Positions 51,140 through 58,909 of a DNA stretch of 64,000 bases are shown one piece after another. This stretch comes from Natronococcus sp047921035 (GTDB lineage: Archaea; Halobacteriota; Halobacteria; Halobacteriales; Natrialbaceae): positions 62,001 through 126,000 of the forward strand of contig NZ_JBLRWX010000001.1 in NCBI RefSeq assembly GCF_047921035.1, read 5' to 3'. How positions within the stretch are numbered: position 1 is the first letter of the stretch; each line of letters starts with the position of its first letter. Both the position numbers and the translations under genes were made by a program. The notes beneath the pieces are model-generated. The model was not told the origin of the DNA. It was given only the letters and a program-made list of their open reading frames with translations, and made no database searches.

Positions 51140-54064
51140 TCAGCCCGCGAGCCCGGCTACAGTCGGGGCGAGCGAGCCAGCGGTGTCGTCGACGTCCTCG
51201 CCGTCGTCGGCATCGGTGTCGTCGTCCTCGTTAGCGGTGTCGTCCGCGTCGTCGGCGTCGTTCTCGGCATCGTCCGTCTCGTCGTCAGCTGCGGCACCGT
51301 CCGCCGCGTCCTCGAGGTCCGTCTCCTCGAGGTCGACTTCGACGGTTTCGCCCTCGACGACCGCGCTCTCGGGAACCTCGAGGTCGCCCTGCTGGGGCGT
51401 CTCGCCCGCGACGGTCACGGTGTAGTCGTCGACGGCCTCGACGTCGCTTTCGGTGTAGCCGTCGTCGACGTCGAGTTCGTCGTCGGTCGCGTACGGCACC
51501 GTCAGCTCGAACTCGCCGTTCTCGTCGACCTCGGCTTCCTGCTCGTAGGTGAAGGTGCCGCGGTCGACCCCGGAGTCGAGCTCGAGTTCAGCGGTCACCG
51601 CCGTCCCCTCGTCGGCGTCGGCGGTGCCAGCGATCGTCGCGCCCGCGACGCGCTCGTAAGTTTTGACCCCTGCCGTCTCGAGCTCGTCGATGTACTCGAC
51701 GTCGACCTCGGGGCTCCCCTCGAACTGTGACAGCTGGAGCTCGGTCTGCTGGTCGAGGGGCTGGTTGAACGCGACCTGGTGCTGGCCGGTCTCGTCGGTG
51801 AGCACCTGATCGGTTTCGGGATCGATCAGCGCGTAGCTGACGAAGCCGGCCGTGCGCCGATCGTTCTCGTGGACGAGCCGGTAGTGGTCCATCCCCGCGG
51901 CGTCGTCGAAGTAGAGGTCGGCGACCATCGTGTCCTCGTAGGGGACCTCGAGGCGTTCGTCGACCTCGTCGCGATCGATCGCCTCACCGGGCTCGACGTC
52001 GGGCGTGACGTAGTAGGGGTAGTCCGGCCCCGACCAGGCGGTCATCGCGCTGAACTTCCCGCCGGCCATCTGGTCGTCGATCATCACGTACCGCATCTGT
52101 TCGTCGGCGTCGTCATCGACCGCCGTCTCGAGTTCCTCGAGCGGTCGGACGTCGTCGTCACCGTCGAGCGGGTCCTCGCCGGCCGCCAGCGCCTCGAGGA
52201 TCAGTTCGGCCTCCCGTTCGGACTCGGCGGTGAGATACGCCGAGGCGGTATCGGCGTTCTGCTGGAACGGGTTCGAGTGGGGAATCCGCTCGCCCTGGGT
52301 CGTGATCAGGTGGCCGTAGTCCCACCAGGACATCACGCCGTAGGCGCCCGCGGGGTAGTCGAAATCGCCGCCGTCGGGGTAGTCGTAGCTGCCGTAGTAC
52401 TCGAGTTCGTCGGCGTTTCCGGCCCCGCCGTAGTTACCGGGTTCGGGCGTGTTCGACTCGAGCCAGTGGGTCGACTCCTCCCAGACCATCGCGTCGGGGT
52501 GTGGCCCCGTCGCTTCGCCGCGATCGATCGCCGTGTCGCCGTCGGCGGCGACGACCGGGAGCAGCGGCGCGAACAGCAACAGGACGACCACGAACAGGAT
52601 GATGATTTGGTAGGTCTCGATCCCCTCGAGCGACCGCGCGCCCCGCTGGAGATTCAGATCGAACAGCCGCAGAATATCGGCGACGAAGACGGCGTTGACG
52701 ACGGCGACCGCGAGCACGAGGTAGTACGCAAAGCGGATCTGGGTCGCGGACATGCTGAGCAGGAACAGCGACCAGACGAGGATCAGCGTGTACTCCGCGC
52801 GGTACTCGCGACCGAACAGCGGTCGGACGGCCAGCAGGACGAGTCCCGCGAGCATCGTGTAGAAGGCGGTGCCGAACTCGCTGAAGGCGTGGGCGGTAAA
52901 GTCGTCGGGCGGCTGGGCCTCCTGGATCGTCAGCGTCCCCGCGTCGGGATCGAGCGGGATCAGCCGGCCCGTGAGGTTGCCAACGAGGGTGTCGTAGAAC
53001 TCCGGCAGGACCAGCCACATGACCGCGAACGCGCCGACGATCAGCGCAGCGATCGCGCCCGGGTAGAGGCGGCGATCGATCCCGCGGGCGTTCCACTGGC
53101 GGGCGAACCAGGCCATGAACAGACAGCCGACGGCGACCAGCGCCGCGGTGCCCGGCTGGAGGTAGCCGAAGCTCGTGACGCTCGTGCCGGGCTCCTCGAG
53201 CAAGAGGGCCGTCGCAATTGCGGTCACGCCTAGCGAGACGGCGCCGACGAACGCGACGTGATCGGGGGAGATCCCCCGGACGTAGTCGAGACAGAGCTGC
53301 ACCGCGAAGAAGACGCCGAAGATCCCGATCAGGACGACGCCGGGGGGCCAGACCCAGATGTACAGCGCGAGCGCGACGCCCGCGAGGACGCTGTAGATCG
53401 CCGGCTCCCGGAGCGGAGCCCAGTTACGGTCGGCGACGAGTTCGTATATCGGCTGCTCGCGCTCGGCGACCCGCAGCGCGACGGTCATCGCGAGGACGGC
53501 GACCGCCATGAACAGCACCTCGGCGACGTGGTGTTGAAGCTGTCCCGCGGTGGTGCGAACGAGGAACTGCCCGGGTGCGAGTGCGAGCAAGACGACCGCG
53601 ACGAGTCCGCCGACGGTCCCGCCCAGCCGTCGGCCCAGATAGAAGACGGGGATCGCGACCAGCGCCGCCATCGCCGGCACCGCGAGCAGGGAGACGGTGT
53701 AGAGCGTGCTCGAGGAGGGATCCCCGAGCCCGACGATCATCGCGGCGGTGACGATCAGCTGGTCGAACAGGGTCCCGAACTGGCCGACGTAGTTGCCGGT
53801 CGGAAAGCCCGTCCAGACTTCGTACGGCATCGTCCGGGGGTAGTTCTCGGCGGTCCACTGGATCGTCCGCCAGTGGTACCAGGAGTCGACGCCCGCGAGC
53901 GCGGGGGTGCCGTCCTCGGTGAGAAAGGCCTCGTACGACTGCGTCCTGACCCAGAACATAAACAGCATCACGGCCCCGACGACGGGGACGTGGTACCACT
54001 CCGCCCACGAGCCGAGCGCGGACGATTCCGTCCGCTCCTCGGCGCGTTCGGTCTCCGTACTCAT
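51140..54064 (-). CDS. aglB: Oligosaccharyltransferase AglB
   Basis: A 974-residue membrane enzyme that transfers the lipid-linked glycan to Asn in S-layer and other surface proteins. About thirteen hydrophobic segments occupy the first 500 residues. The catalytic loop Asp (GVDSWYHWRT, about residue 60) and the WWDYG sequon-recognition motif (about 580-584) are both present. A large extracytoplasmic beta domain follows. The end is a very acidic Asp/Glu/Ala-rich tail (about 905-960) and a short hydrophobic end. It is divergent from an aglG-type glycosyltransferase, as expected for a protein N-glycosylation cluster. Confidence 0.95.
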   Translation of the reverse strand: MSTETERAEERTESSALGSWAEWYHVPVVGAVMLFMFWVRTQSYEAFLTEDGTPALAGVDSWYHWRTIQWTAENYPRTMPYEVWTGFPTGNYVGQFGTLFDQLIVTAAMIVGLGDPSSSTLYTVSLLAVPAMAALVAIPVFYLGRRLGGTVGGLVAVVLLALAPGQFLVRTTAGQLQHHVAEVLFMAVAVLAMTVALRVAEREQPIYELVADRNWAPLREPAIYSVLAGVALALYIWVWPPGVVLIGIFGVFFAVQLCLDYVRGISPDHVAFVGAVSLGVTAIATALLLEEPGTSVTSFGYLQPGTAALVAVGCLFMAWFARQWNARGIDRRLYPGAIAALIVGAFAVMWLVLPEFYDTLVGNLTGRLIPLDPDAGTLTIQEAQPPDDFTAHAFSEFGTAFYTMLAGLVLLAVRPLFGREYRAEYTLILVWSLFLLSMSATQIRFAYYLVLAVAVVNAVFVADILRLFDLNLQRGARSLEGIETYQIIILFVVVLLLFAPLLPVVAADGDTAIDRGEATGPHPDAMVWEESTHWLESNTPEPGNYGGAGNADELEYYGSYDYPDGGDFDYPAGAYGVMSWWDYGHLITTQGERIPHSNPFQQNADTASAYLTAESEREAELILEALAAGEDPLDGDDDVRPLEELETAVDDDADEQMRYVMIDDQMAGGKFSAMTAWSGPDYPYYVTPDVEPGEAIDRDEVDERLEVPYEDTMVADLYFDDAAGMDHYRLVHENDRRTAGFVSYALIDPETDQVLTDETGQHQVAFNQPLDQQTELQLSQFEGSPEVDVEYIDELETAGVKTYERVAGATIAGTADADEGTAVTAELELDSGVDRGTFTYEQEAEVDENGEFELTVPYATDDELDVDDGYTESDVEAVDDYTVTVAGETPQQGDLEVPESAVVEGETVEVDLEETDLEDAADGAAADDETDDAENDADDADDTANEDDDTDADDGEDVDDTAGSLAPTVAGLAG

Positions 54065-54207
54065 TAGGTGCCACGAGAGGTAAGTACTGAATAAGCTTTC
54101 CCATACTGATCAGATTATTTTACAGTCATCTGCTATGGATTGTTTCCGCAAAATCCGGTGGGTCGGACGACAAAGTTTATTTCTCCTTCATCGAAACGGA
54201 TCCTCCG

Positions 54208-55167
54208 ATGAAGGTCTCGGCCGTCGTCTGTACGTACGCGATGGAGCGCTACGACGTCTTCTCGGAGTGCGTCGACAGCGTGCTCGCACAGACGTACGAC
54301 CCCCTCGAGGTCGTCGTCGTCGTCGACGGCAACGAGGCCGTCTTCGAGCGCGTCCGCGAGGAGTACGGCGACCGGGAGGAGGTCGTCCTCCGCTGCAACG
54401 ACGAGAACCGGGGAATCTCCTACAGCCGGACGCGGGGCGCCGAGATCGCGAGCGGCGAGGTCGTCGCCTTTATTGACGACGACGCGGTCGCCGAACCCGA
54501 CTGGATCGCGGAGTTGGCTCGCGTCTACGAGGAGACCGACGCGATCGCCGTCGGGGGTCACGCGAAACCCGACTGGGTGACCGAGAAGCCCGACTTCTTC
54601 CCCGAAGAGTTCTACTGGCTCGTCGGCTGCGACGAGCGCGGGATGGGCGAGCACATGGCGGAGCTGCGCAACACCTACGGCTCGAACATCTCCTTTCGCC
54701 GGAGCGTCTTCCTCTCGGTCGGCGGCTACGACGAGAACACCGGTCGAAAGGGCGACCGCCACATCCAGGCCCACGAGGCCCCGGTCTGTATCCGGATGGC
54801 CAACCGGTACGGCAAGGGCGTGATCTACAACACCGACGCCGTCGTCCACCACAAACTGTTCGAGTACCGCGGCGACTTCCGGTGGCTCGTCTTCCGCTCG
54901 TTCTGGCAGGGGTACTCCAAGCGGATCATGGACCTCCTGTTGCCCGAGGCCGCGGGCGACAAGAACGAGTACCTGAAGCAACTGCTGCTCGAGTTCGTCC
55001 CCTCGCGACTTCGGGACCTCGTGCGTGAGCCCTCGAGCGCGGAGATCAAACAGCTGGTCGCGATCTTCGTCTTCACCGCAGCCGTCGGCTTCGGCTATCT
55101 CTACGGGCTCGTGCAGTCCGACGACGCGCTTGTTCGGGAGAATGCCGACGGAACGTCGGCCGCCTAA
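54208..55167 (+). CDS. aglG: AglG-type GT2 glycosyltransferase
   Basis: A 319-residue GT-A glycosyltransferase. The N-terminal VSAVVCTYAMERYDVF and VVVVVDGNEAV strands, the metal-binding FIDDDAV (about residues 88-94) and LRNTYGSNISFRR match the AglG type that adds glucuronic acid to dolichol-linked glycans in Haloferax. A basic middle region and one C-terminal hydrophobic helix (about 285-305) anchor it to the membrane. A TTTAT-type TATA box lies about 30 nt before ATG 54208. The sugar added here is not certain. Confidence 0.85.
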   Translation: MKVSAVVCTYAMERYDVFSECVDSVLAQTYDPLEVVVVVDGNEAVFERVREEYGDREEVVLRCNDENRGISYSRTRGAEIASGEVVAFIDDDAVAEPDWIAELARVYEETDAIAVGGHAKPDWVTEKPDFFPEEFYWLVGCDERGMGEHMAELRNTYGSNISFRRSVFLSVGGYDENTGRKGDRHIQAHEAPVCIRMANRYGKGVIYNTDAVVHHKLFEYRGDFRWLVFRSFWQGYSKRIMDLLLPEAAGDKNEYLKQLLLEFVPSRLRDLVREPSSAEIKQLVAIFVFTAAVGFGYLYGLVQSDDALVRENADGTSAA

Positions 55168-55236
55168 GGGCTGTTCGGAACGGATCGATGCTCCTCATCG
55201 GTCAAGCACACGTTCACTGGCTATCCAGAGGTTTTG

Positions 55237-55318
55237 ATACGGATTGCTGTACCGATTTACCGGCGCAACCGCCGCACGGGTCGCGGTTGCGCCGGTACTG
55301 ATTTACAGTAAACCGTAT
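55237..55318. repeat. Extragenic palindrome, copy C (82 bp)
   Basis: The best-preserved copy. The outer arms ATACGG and CCGTAT, the CTGTA and TACAG blocks, and the inner CCGGCGCAACCG and CGGTTGCGCCGG pair to give a near-continuous hairpin. Its reverse complement matches copy B over most of the first 55 bases. It lies about 70 bp after aglG and 18 bp from the convergent gene's stop, so it could end both transcripts. Confidence 0.7.
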
Positions 55319-55335
55319 GAAGGGAGTGGTTCGGT

Positions 55336-55740
55336 CTACTCAACAACTTCCCTATGAATTTCGTTGAGCGTTTCTTCAAGTGCCTGCTGACGCCGTTCAA
55401 GTGTGGCTACCCGTTCATCGACGATGGGAGTGGATTCGGATGTGTCAGTATCTGTAGGGCCAGTAGACTGCCGAACTGATTTCAAGGGTATGGAGGCCGG
55501 ATACTGGGTTGTTCTCCCTTGGCCGTCCGATTGTAAGTCCGTCCTGACCATTTGCTTCCAGGCGTCAAGCCAGAGTTCGTAGGCGTGTGAATAGTGTTCC
55601 AGCGCGTCAGTATTTGTTTTTACGCCGTTGAAGAACGCTTCTTGTGCTTCGATATATGTACTGTTGATTTCGTGATACTGCTCAAAAACTGCAACGAAGG
55701 CATTCCATCCTAAAGTGGGCCCTTCCTGAGAGGTCGTCAT
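55336..55740 (-). CDS. Hypothetical protein with C-terminal coiled coil (134 aa)
   Basis: A 134-residue protein I do not recognise. The first 65 residues are mostly helical and rich in aromatic residues (FVAVFEQYHEI, YELWLDAWKQM), followed by a polar Thr/Ser/Asp-rich linker. The last 25 residues (VATLERRQQALEETLNEI) form a likely coiled coil. The pattern resembles helical granule-associated phasin-like or scaffold proteins, but this is a weak guess. Codon use is less GC-rich than in neighbouring genes, which supports recent arrival. It marks the start of an AT-rich patch. Confidence 0.65.
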   Translation of the reverse strand: MTTSQEGPTLGWNAFVAVFEQYHEINSTYIEAQEAFFNGVKTNTDALEHYSHAYELWLDAWKQMVRTDLQSDGQGRTTQYPASIPLKSVRQSTGPTDTDTSESTPIVDERVATLERRQQALEETLNEIHREVVE

Positions 55741-56141
55741 TTCGGATAGGACGTCAACGAAGCCCGTTATAATAGTTACATGTGTAACAAACCCAGAGTG
55801 TGTTTTATATAGCCACTCTGAATGATATTTTTAAGCGCCAGGTATTACAGTATGGACCTAAAAGAGGAACGAAGAGGATTCTGGAGCACAACACGACTGC
55901 TCTACTAAAATACCAACATATAATTATATAAGGTCCACTAATATCATAAATAATATATTTCGTTTGTGTTTTCTTTCTGTTTGGAGTGTATTATATTATA
56001 TATATATAGTTCTAATGTTACTTTATTCATTATATACCATAGCTTGTTGATACAACGAAACCGTGTTGCTATCTACTGGTCGCGAACTTATACGGGTTGT
56101 GCGAACAAACAACGGAGTTCACCAACGATTACGAACTCCAC
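55741..56141. other. AT-rich intergenic region (401 bp), sign of transfer
   Basis: Much lower GC than the rest of the window, with long A/T runs (for example TTATATTATATATATATAG near 55990-56008). No normal protein-coding frame of useful length is present on either strand except an 18-codon ORF at 55852. The change in composition, together with the unusual flanking genes, indicates inserted or poorly selected DNA within the glycosylation cluster. Confidence 0.5.
55852..55908 (+). CDS. Possible 18-aa ORF or gene-start remnant
   Basis: ATG 55852 to TAA 55906-55908 encodes 18 residues (MDLKEERRGFWSTTRLLY). A TTTTTAAG box about 25-30 nt upstream would suit a leaderless transcript. The sequence reads like the start of a larger gene and may be the leftover of one removed during insertion. 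A real micropeptide cannot be excluded. Confidence 0.25.
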   Translation: MDLKEERRGFWSTTRLLY

Positions 56142-56744
56142 TCACGGGATTTCGCCTACGGCGTCCGATAGATCGTCCTCGTCGTGCCAGTCGAGAACAC
56201 GGTCTCCAACCGCCTCCTCGAGAGACGCTAAGTGAGACGCAGCCATTCCGTTGTCGTACTTCTCGCGCGTTCGCTCCTCGCTCTCGTAGCTCCGCTTGAG
56301 CAACCAGAGAATGTCCCTGACGTGCATCTGATGGTGGTATAGGTAGCCCAGTTCCCACACATGTCCGCCATCGAAGTCCTCGAGAACTCCGACGATATGG
56401 GACGCCATCGCCGAAAGAATATCGAAGGCCGGTGCCCATAATTCGATCTCGTCGCTAGTGAAGCCGAAGTCCTCGAGACGGAACGCCGAGGCCGCTCTGC
56501 GAGCGTCCAACTGCCGACAGACCCGCAACCGTCGCGTTCCAGGTCCCTCCTCGCCACCGCGTCCGACGATCAAATACCTTCGCTCGGTTCGCTTGATTGC
56601 ATCGAACTGGGCACTCCCGTGCAACTTCGCTTTTAATTGTGCGTGCTGGTGTGGAGTGAGCTGGAGCCGTTCCTCATCGACGATCTCGTTTGGGTCGATA
56701 CCGCCGATGTACTCCGACTCGTCAGCGTCCGAATCACCCGTCAT
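56142..56744 (-). CDS. Accessory protein with possible TIR/deoxyribosyltransferase-like fold (200 aa)
   Basis: I do not recognise a named family. Residues about 56-155 follow an alpha/beta order like nucleoside deoxyribosyltransferase and TIR-like domains. A first strand (RYLIVGRGG) is followed by a helix with RVCRQLDAR, a strand (SAFRLEDFG) and a long helix leading to strand HIVGVLED. Then comes GGHVWELGYLY, with a Glu (about residue 131) where these families have their catalytic Glu, and a strand (DILWLLK). The N-terminus is acidic. It sits in an AT-rich patch, divergent from a winged-helix regulator. Nucleotide or NAD cleavage is possible but unproven. Confidence 0.6.
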   Translation of the reverse strand: MTGDSDADESEYIGGIDPNEIVDEERLQLTPHQHAQLKAKLHGSAQFDAIKRTERRYLIVGRGGEEGPGTRRLRVCRQLDARRAASAFRLEDFGFTSDEIELWAPAFDILSAMASHIVGVLEDFDGGHVWELGYLYHHQMHVRDILWLLKRSYESEERTREKYDNGMAASHLASLEEAVGDRVLDWHDEDDLSDAVGEIP

Positions 56745-56765
56745 ATCGGCTCATAGACGATTTCG

Positions 56766-56826
56766 CAACCAGTATGTGTATAGGTTGTGGAACCAGTTTC
56801 GGAAATGGTTGAGGTAACGGTTGAGT
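56766..56826. promoter_or_regulatory. Cluster of GGTTG/CAACC words before the winged-helix gene
   Basis: Within about 60 bp there are three GGTTG words on the plus strand (56784, 56808, 56820) and CAACC and GAACC words in the other direction (near 56767 and 56791). They lie between the divergent TIR-like and winged-helix genes. The set may be an operator for the regulator itself. A TTTATGTT TATA-like box follows about 28 nt before ATG 56872. Confidence 0.35.
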
Positions 56827-56871
56827 CTACTGACCAAGTGTTTATGTTCGATAGGCGCGTACTTGTTCCAT

Positions 56872-57309
56872 ATGCGCCCGGACGCGACGCAGCCCGGTGG
56901 TGCTAGTGGGCCGGAGCGAGAGCCCGATGAATTCAACACGTGGCTAGCCCTGCAGAAAGCCACCGACGAGCAACGTGCGAATCTGCTCGCCGATATCGTC
57001 GGACATCCCGAGGAAGCCCCGAGTGTGAAGGAACTCGACTACATGAACCCACCGCTGGAGGAAGACGCGATCCGCCGTCATCTCCGTATCCTGCAGGCTG
57101 CCGGCGTGCTCGAGGAGTTGGTCGTCGAACCCGGCGAACGCGTCCGCGGTTACCCGTACAAGTTTTATACGCTCACCGACGACGCCCGTGACCTGTTCGA
57201 CCGAAACGACCTGTTTCCGAGGGAGGCGTGGCAGCGACAGTACGATCGGGTACGGAAAACGACCGAGATTCGAGAGATCGAGGCGATGCCGCGTCCGGGC
57301 GACGACTGA
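56872..57309 (+). CDS. Winged-helix transcription regulator
   Basis: A 145-residue protein from ATG 56872; the frame is open 51 bp further upstream but TATA spacing supports this start. A winged helix lies at about residues 35-105, with EDAIRRHLRILQAAGVLEEL as the recognition-helix area and YKFYTLTDDARDLF as the wing and following helix. It is of the small ArsR/PadR-like type abundant in haloarchaea. It is divergent from the possible TIR-like gene, whose expression it may control, and its 3' end overlaps the convergent HNH gene by about 145 bp. Confidence 0.75.
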   Translation: MRPDATQPGGASGPEREPDEFNTWLALQKATDEQRANLLADIVGHPEEAPSVKELDYMNPPLEEDAIRRHLRILQAAGVLEELVVEPGERVRGYPYKFYTLTDDARDLFDRNDLFPREAWQRQYDRVRKTTEIREIEAMPRPGDD

Positions 57310-57590
57310 TCGTTCGTTTTACCGACAGCGAGCTTGTTCGTTCCCCTGATCCAGTCGACGTACCCCTGCAGGCGGTCGGCCGATCGCAGCGCCTCGATCG
57401 TGTCGTACGCGTCGCGGAGTTCTTCGTTCGTGAACAGGGCGTGAATCTGTTCGTGACAGGGACGACAGAGCATCACCGTCGGGCTCGTGGCTCGCTCCTC
57501 CGGCCGGAGGTGGTGTTTCTGGACGACCTGGGGATCGTCGATCCGCTCGTCGGGGACGACCCGTCGACAGAGCGCACACGTCGTCGGCAT
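57165..57590 (-). CDS. HNH endonuclease-like protein
   Basis: A 141-residue reading from ATG 57590. It has a CALC zinc pair near the N-terminus, the HNH-type KHHLRP centre (about residues 23-28), and then CRPCHEQIHALF with the second Cys pair and catalytic His. Such small HNH proteins nick or cut DNA. The part after about residue 80 (TNKLAVG onward) overlaps the convergent regulator gene for about 145 bp and is Ser/Arg-rich, which suggests the original stop was lost. The true protein may have been about 85-90 residues. The ORF also extends upstream, but that part is Arg-rich and unlikely to be translated. Confidence 0.65.
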   Translation of the reverse strand: MPTTCALCRRVVPDERIDDPQVVQKHHLRPEERATSPTVMLCRPCHEQIHALFTNEELRDAYDTIEALRSADRLQGYVDWIRGTNKLAVGKTNDQSSPGRGIASISRISVVFRTRSYCRCHASLGNRSFRSNRSRASSVSV

Positions 57591-57745
57591 CGACCTGGAT
57601 AGGGGTTCGTCGAGCAAAACGTCTCGGGTCGCCCCCTCCGGGTTCCGCTCGAGCAGTTTCGGTGGCTCTCTCGAGTCTCTACCCCCTCGAGCCGATCTCG
57701 CGCCGACTTCGGAACGCTTGAGGCGACCCGTTAGAAACACCGACC

Positions 57746-58903
57746 GTGACACGCGCCAGACTGTTCGCCTCTCTCTGCGGACTCGTCTTTCTGGTGAATC
57801 TCGCCAGAATCGTCTTCGCGCCGCTTTTGGACGTCTTCATCGCCGAGTTCGGGATCGGCGAGGCGACCGCCGGCCTCATCGTGACCCTCGCCTGGGTCGG
57901 CAGCGCCTCGCCGCGGCTCCCGACCGGGTGGATCCTCACGAAGGTGCCTCGCCACTACGTCGTCCTCGTGTCGGGGCTCGTCCTCGCGGGCTCCTCTGGA
58001 CTGGCCGCGACCGCGACGACGGTCGAACACCTCATGGTCGGAGCCTTCCTCATGGGGATCGCCTCCGGGATCTACTTCGTCTCGGCGAACCCGCTGTTGA
58101 GCGAGCTCTACCCGAACCGCATCGGGCGGATCATCGGCATCCACGGCGCGGCCAGTCAGATCGCCGCGGTGATCGCCGCCCCGTTCGTCGCGCTTACGCT
58201 GCTGGTCGACTGGCGGCTCTCGCTGTGGGCGATCGCGGTCGGCGCGGCGGCGATCACGGGCTACACGTGGGTCGCGGCGAGAAACGCCGAGCTGCCGACC
58301 GCGGGGGACGCCGACCGCGACTTCGTCGCCGGCGCGCTCTCGGAGTGGAAGCTGATCGTGACCGCGCTGGCGATCGTCGGCGCGGCGTCGTTCGTCTGGC
58401 AGGGGCTGTTCAACTTCTACGAGCTGTACATGCAGTCGAAGGGGCTCTCGGACTGGGCGGCGGGGATGATGCTGACGATCATCTTCGCCGCCGGGGTCCC
58501 CGCCTTCTTCTTCGGCGGCGACCTGGCCGACAGGTTCCCCCACGTCCCGTACCTGCTGGGGATCGTCGGCGCGTTCTCCGCAAGTGTCCTCGTGCTGACG
58601 CAGGTGGAGGGGCTGATCGGACTGATCGTCCTCTCGACGGTGGTCGGCTTCATCATCCACGCCCTCTTTCCCGCGATCGACACGTACCTCCTCGATACGC
58701 TACCGGACTCGACGCGGGGCAGCGCCTACGCCGTGTTCAGCTCGACGTGGATGCTGATGCAGGCACTGGGCTCGTCCGCCGTCGGCTCGCTCGTCGAAGG
58801 CGGGTACGCCTACGACACCGTGTTCGCGAGCGCCGCGGTCGTACTCGGCGGGACGGTCGTCGTCCTCGTGCTCGTCGAGCGAACGGGCCGGCTGCCGGGG
58901 TAA
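57746..58903 (+). CDS. Major facilitator superfamily transporter
   Basis: A 385-residue protein with about eleven or twelve hydrophobic segments. An MFS signature loop follows helix 2 (GSASPRLPTGWILTKVPRHY, where the usual GxxaDRxGRR is altered). A charged central loop (about residues 182-205) and a second-half loop GGDLADRFPHV agree with the two six-helix bundles of MFS. The substrate is unknown. It is followed at 6 bp by a convergent glycosyltransferase gene. GC content returns to the usual level here, so this marks the end of the AT-rich patch. Confidence 0.87.
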   Translation: MTRARLFASLCGLVFLVNLARIVFAPLLDVFIAEFGIGEATAGLIVTLAWVGSASPRLPTGWILTKVPRHYVVLVSGLVLAGSSGLAATATTVEHLMVGAFLMGIASGIYFVSANPLLSELYPNRIGRIIGIHGAASQIAAVIAAPFVALTLLVDWRLSLWAIAVGAAAITGYTWVAARNAELPTAGDADRDFVAGALSEWKLIVTALAIVGAASFVWQGLFNFYELYMQSKGLSDWAAGMMLTIIFAAGVPAFFFGGDLADRFPHVPYLLGIVGAFSASVLVLTQVEGLIGLIVLSTVVGFIIHALFPAIDTYLLDTLPDSTRGSAYAVFSSTWMLMQALGSSAVGSLVEGGYAYDTVFASAAVVLGGTVVVLVLVERTGRLPG

Positions 58904-58909
58904 GTTCCC

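Noticed and set aside
49886..51140. Replication origin near the Orc1/Cdc6-like gene
   Set aside because: No AT-rich unwinding region or repeated origin-recognition boxes were seen around the gene, and its ATPase motifs are degenerate.
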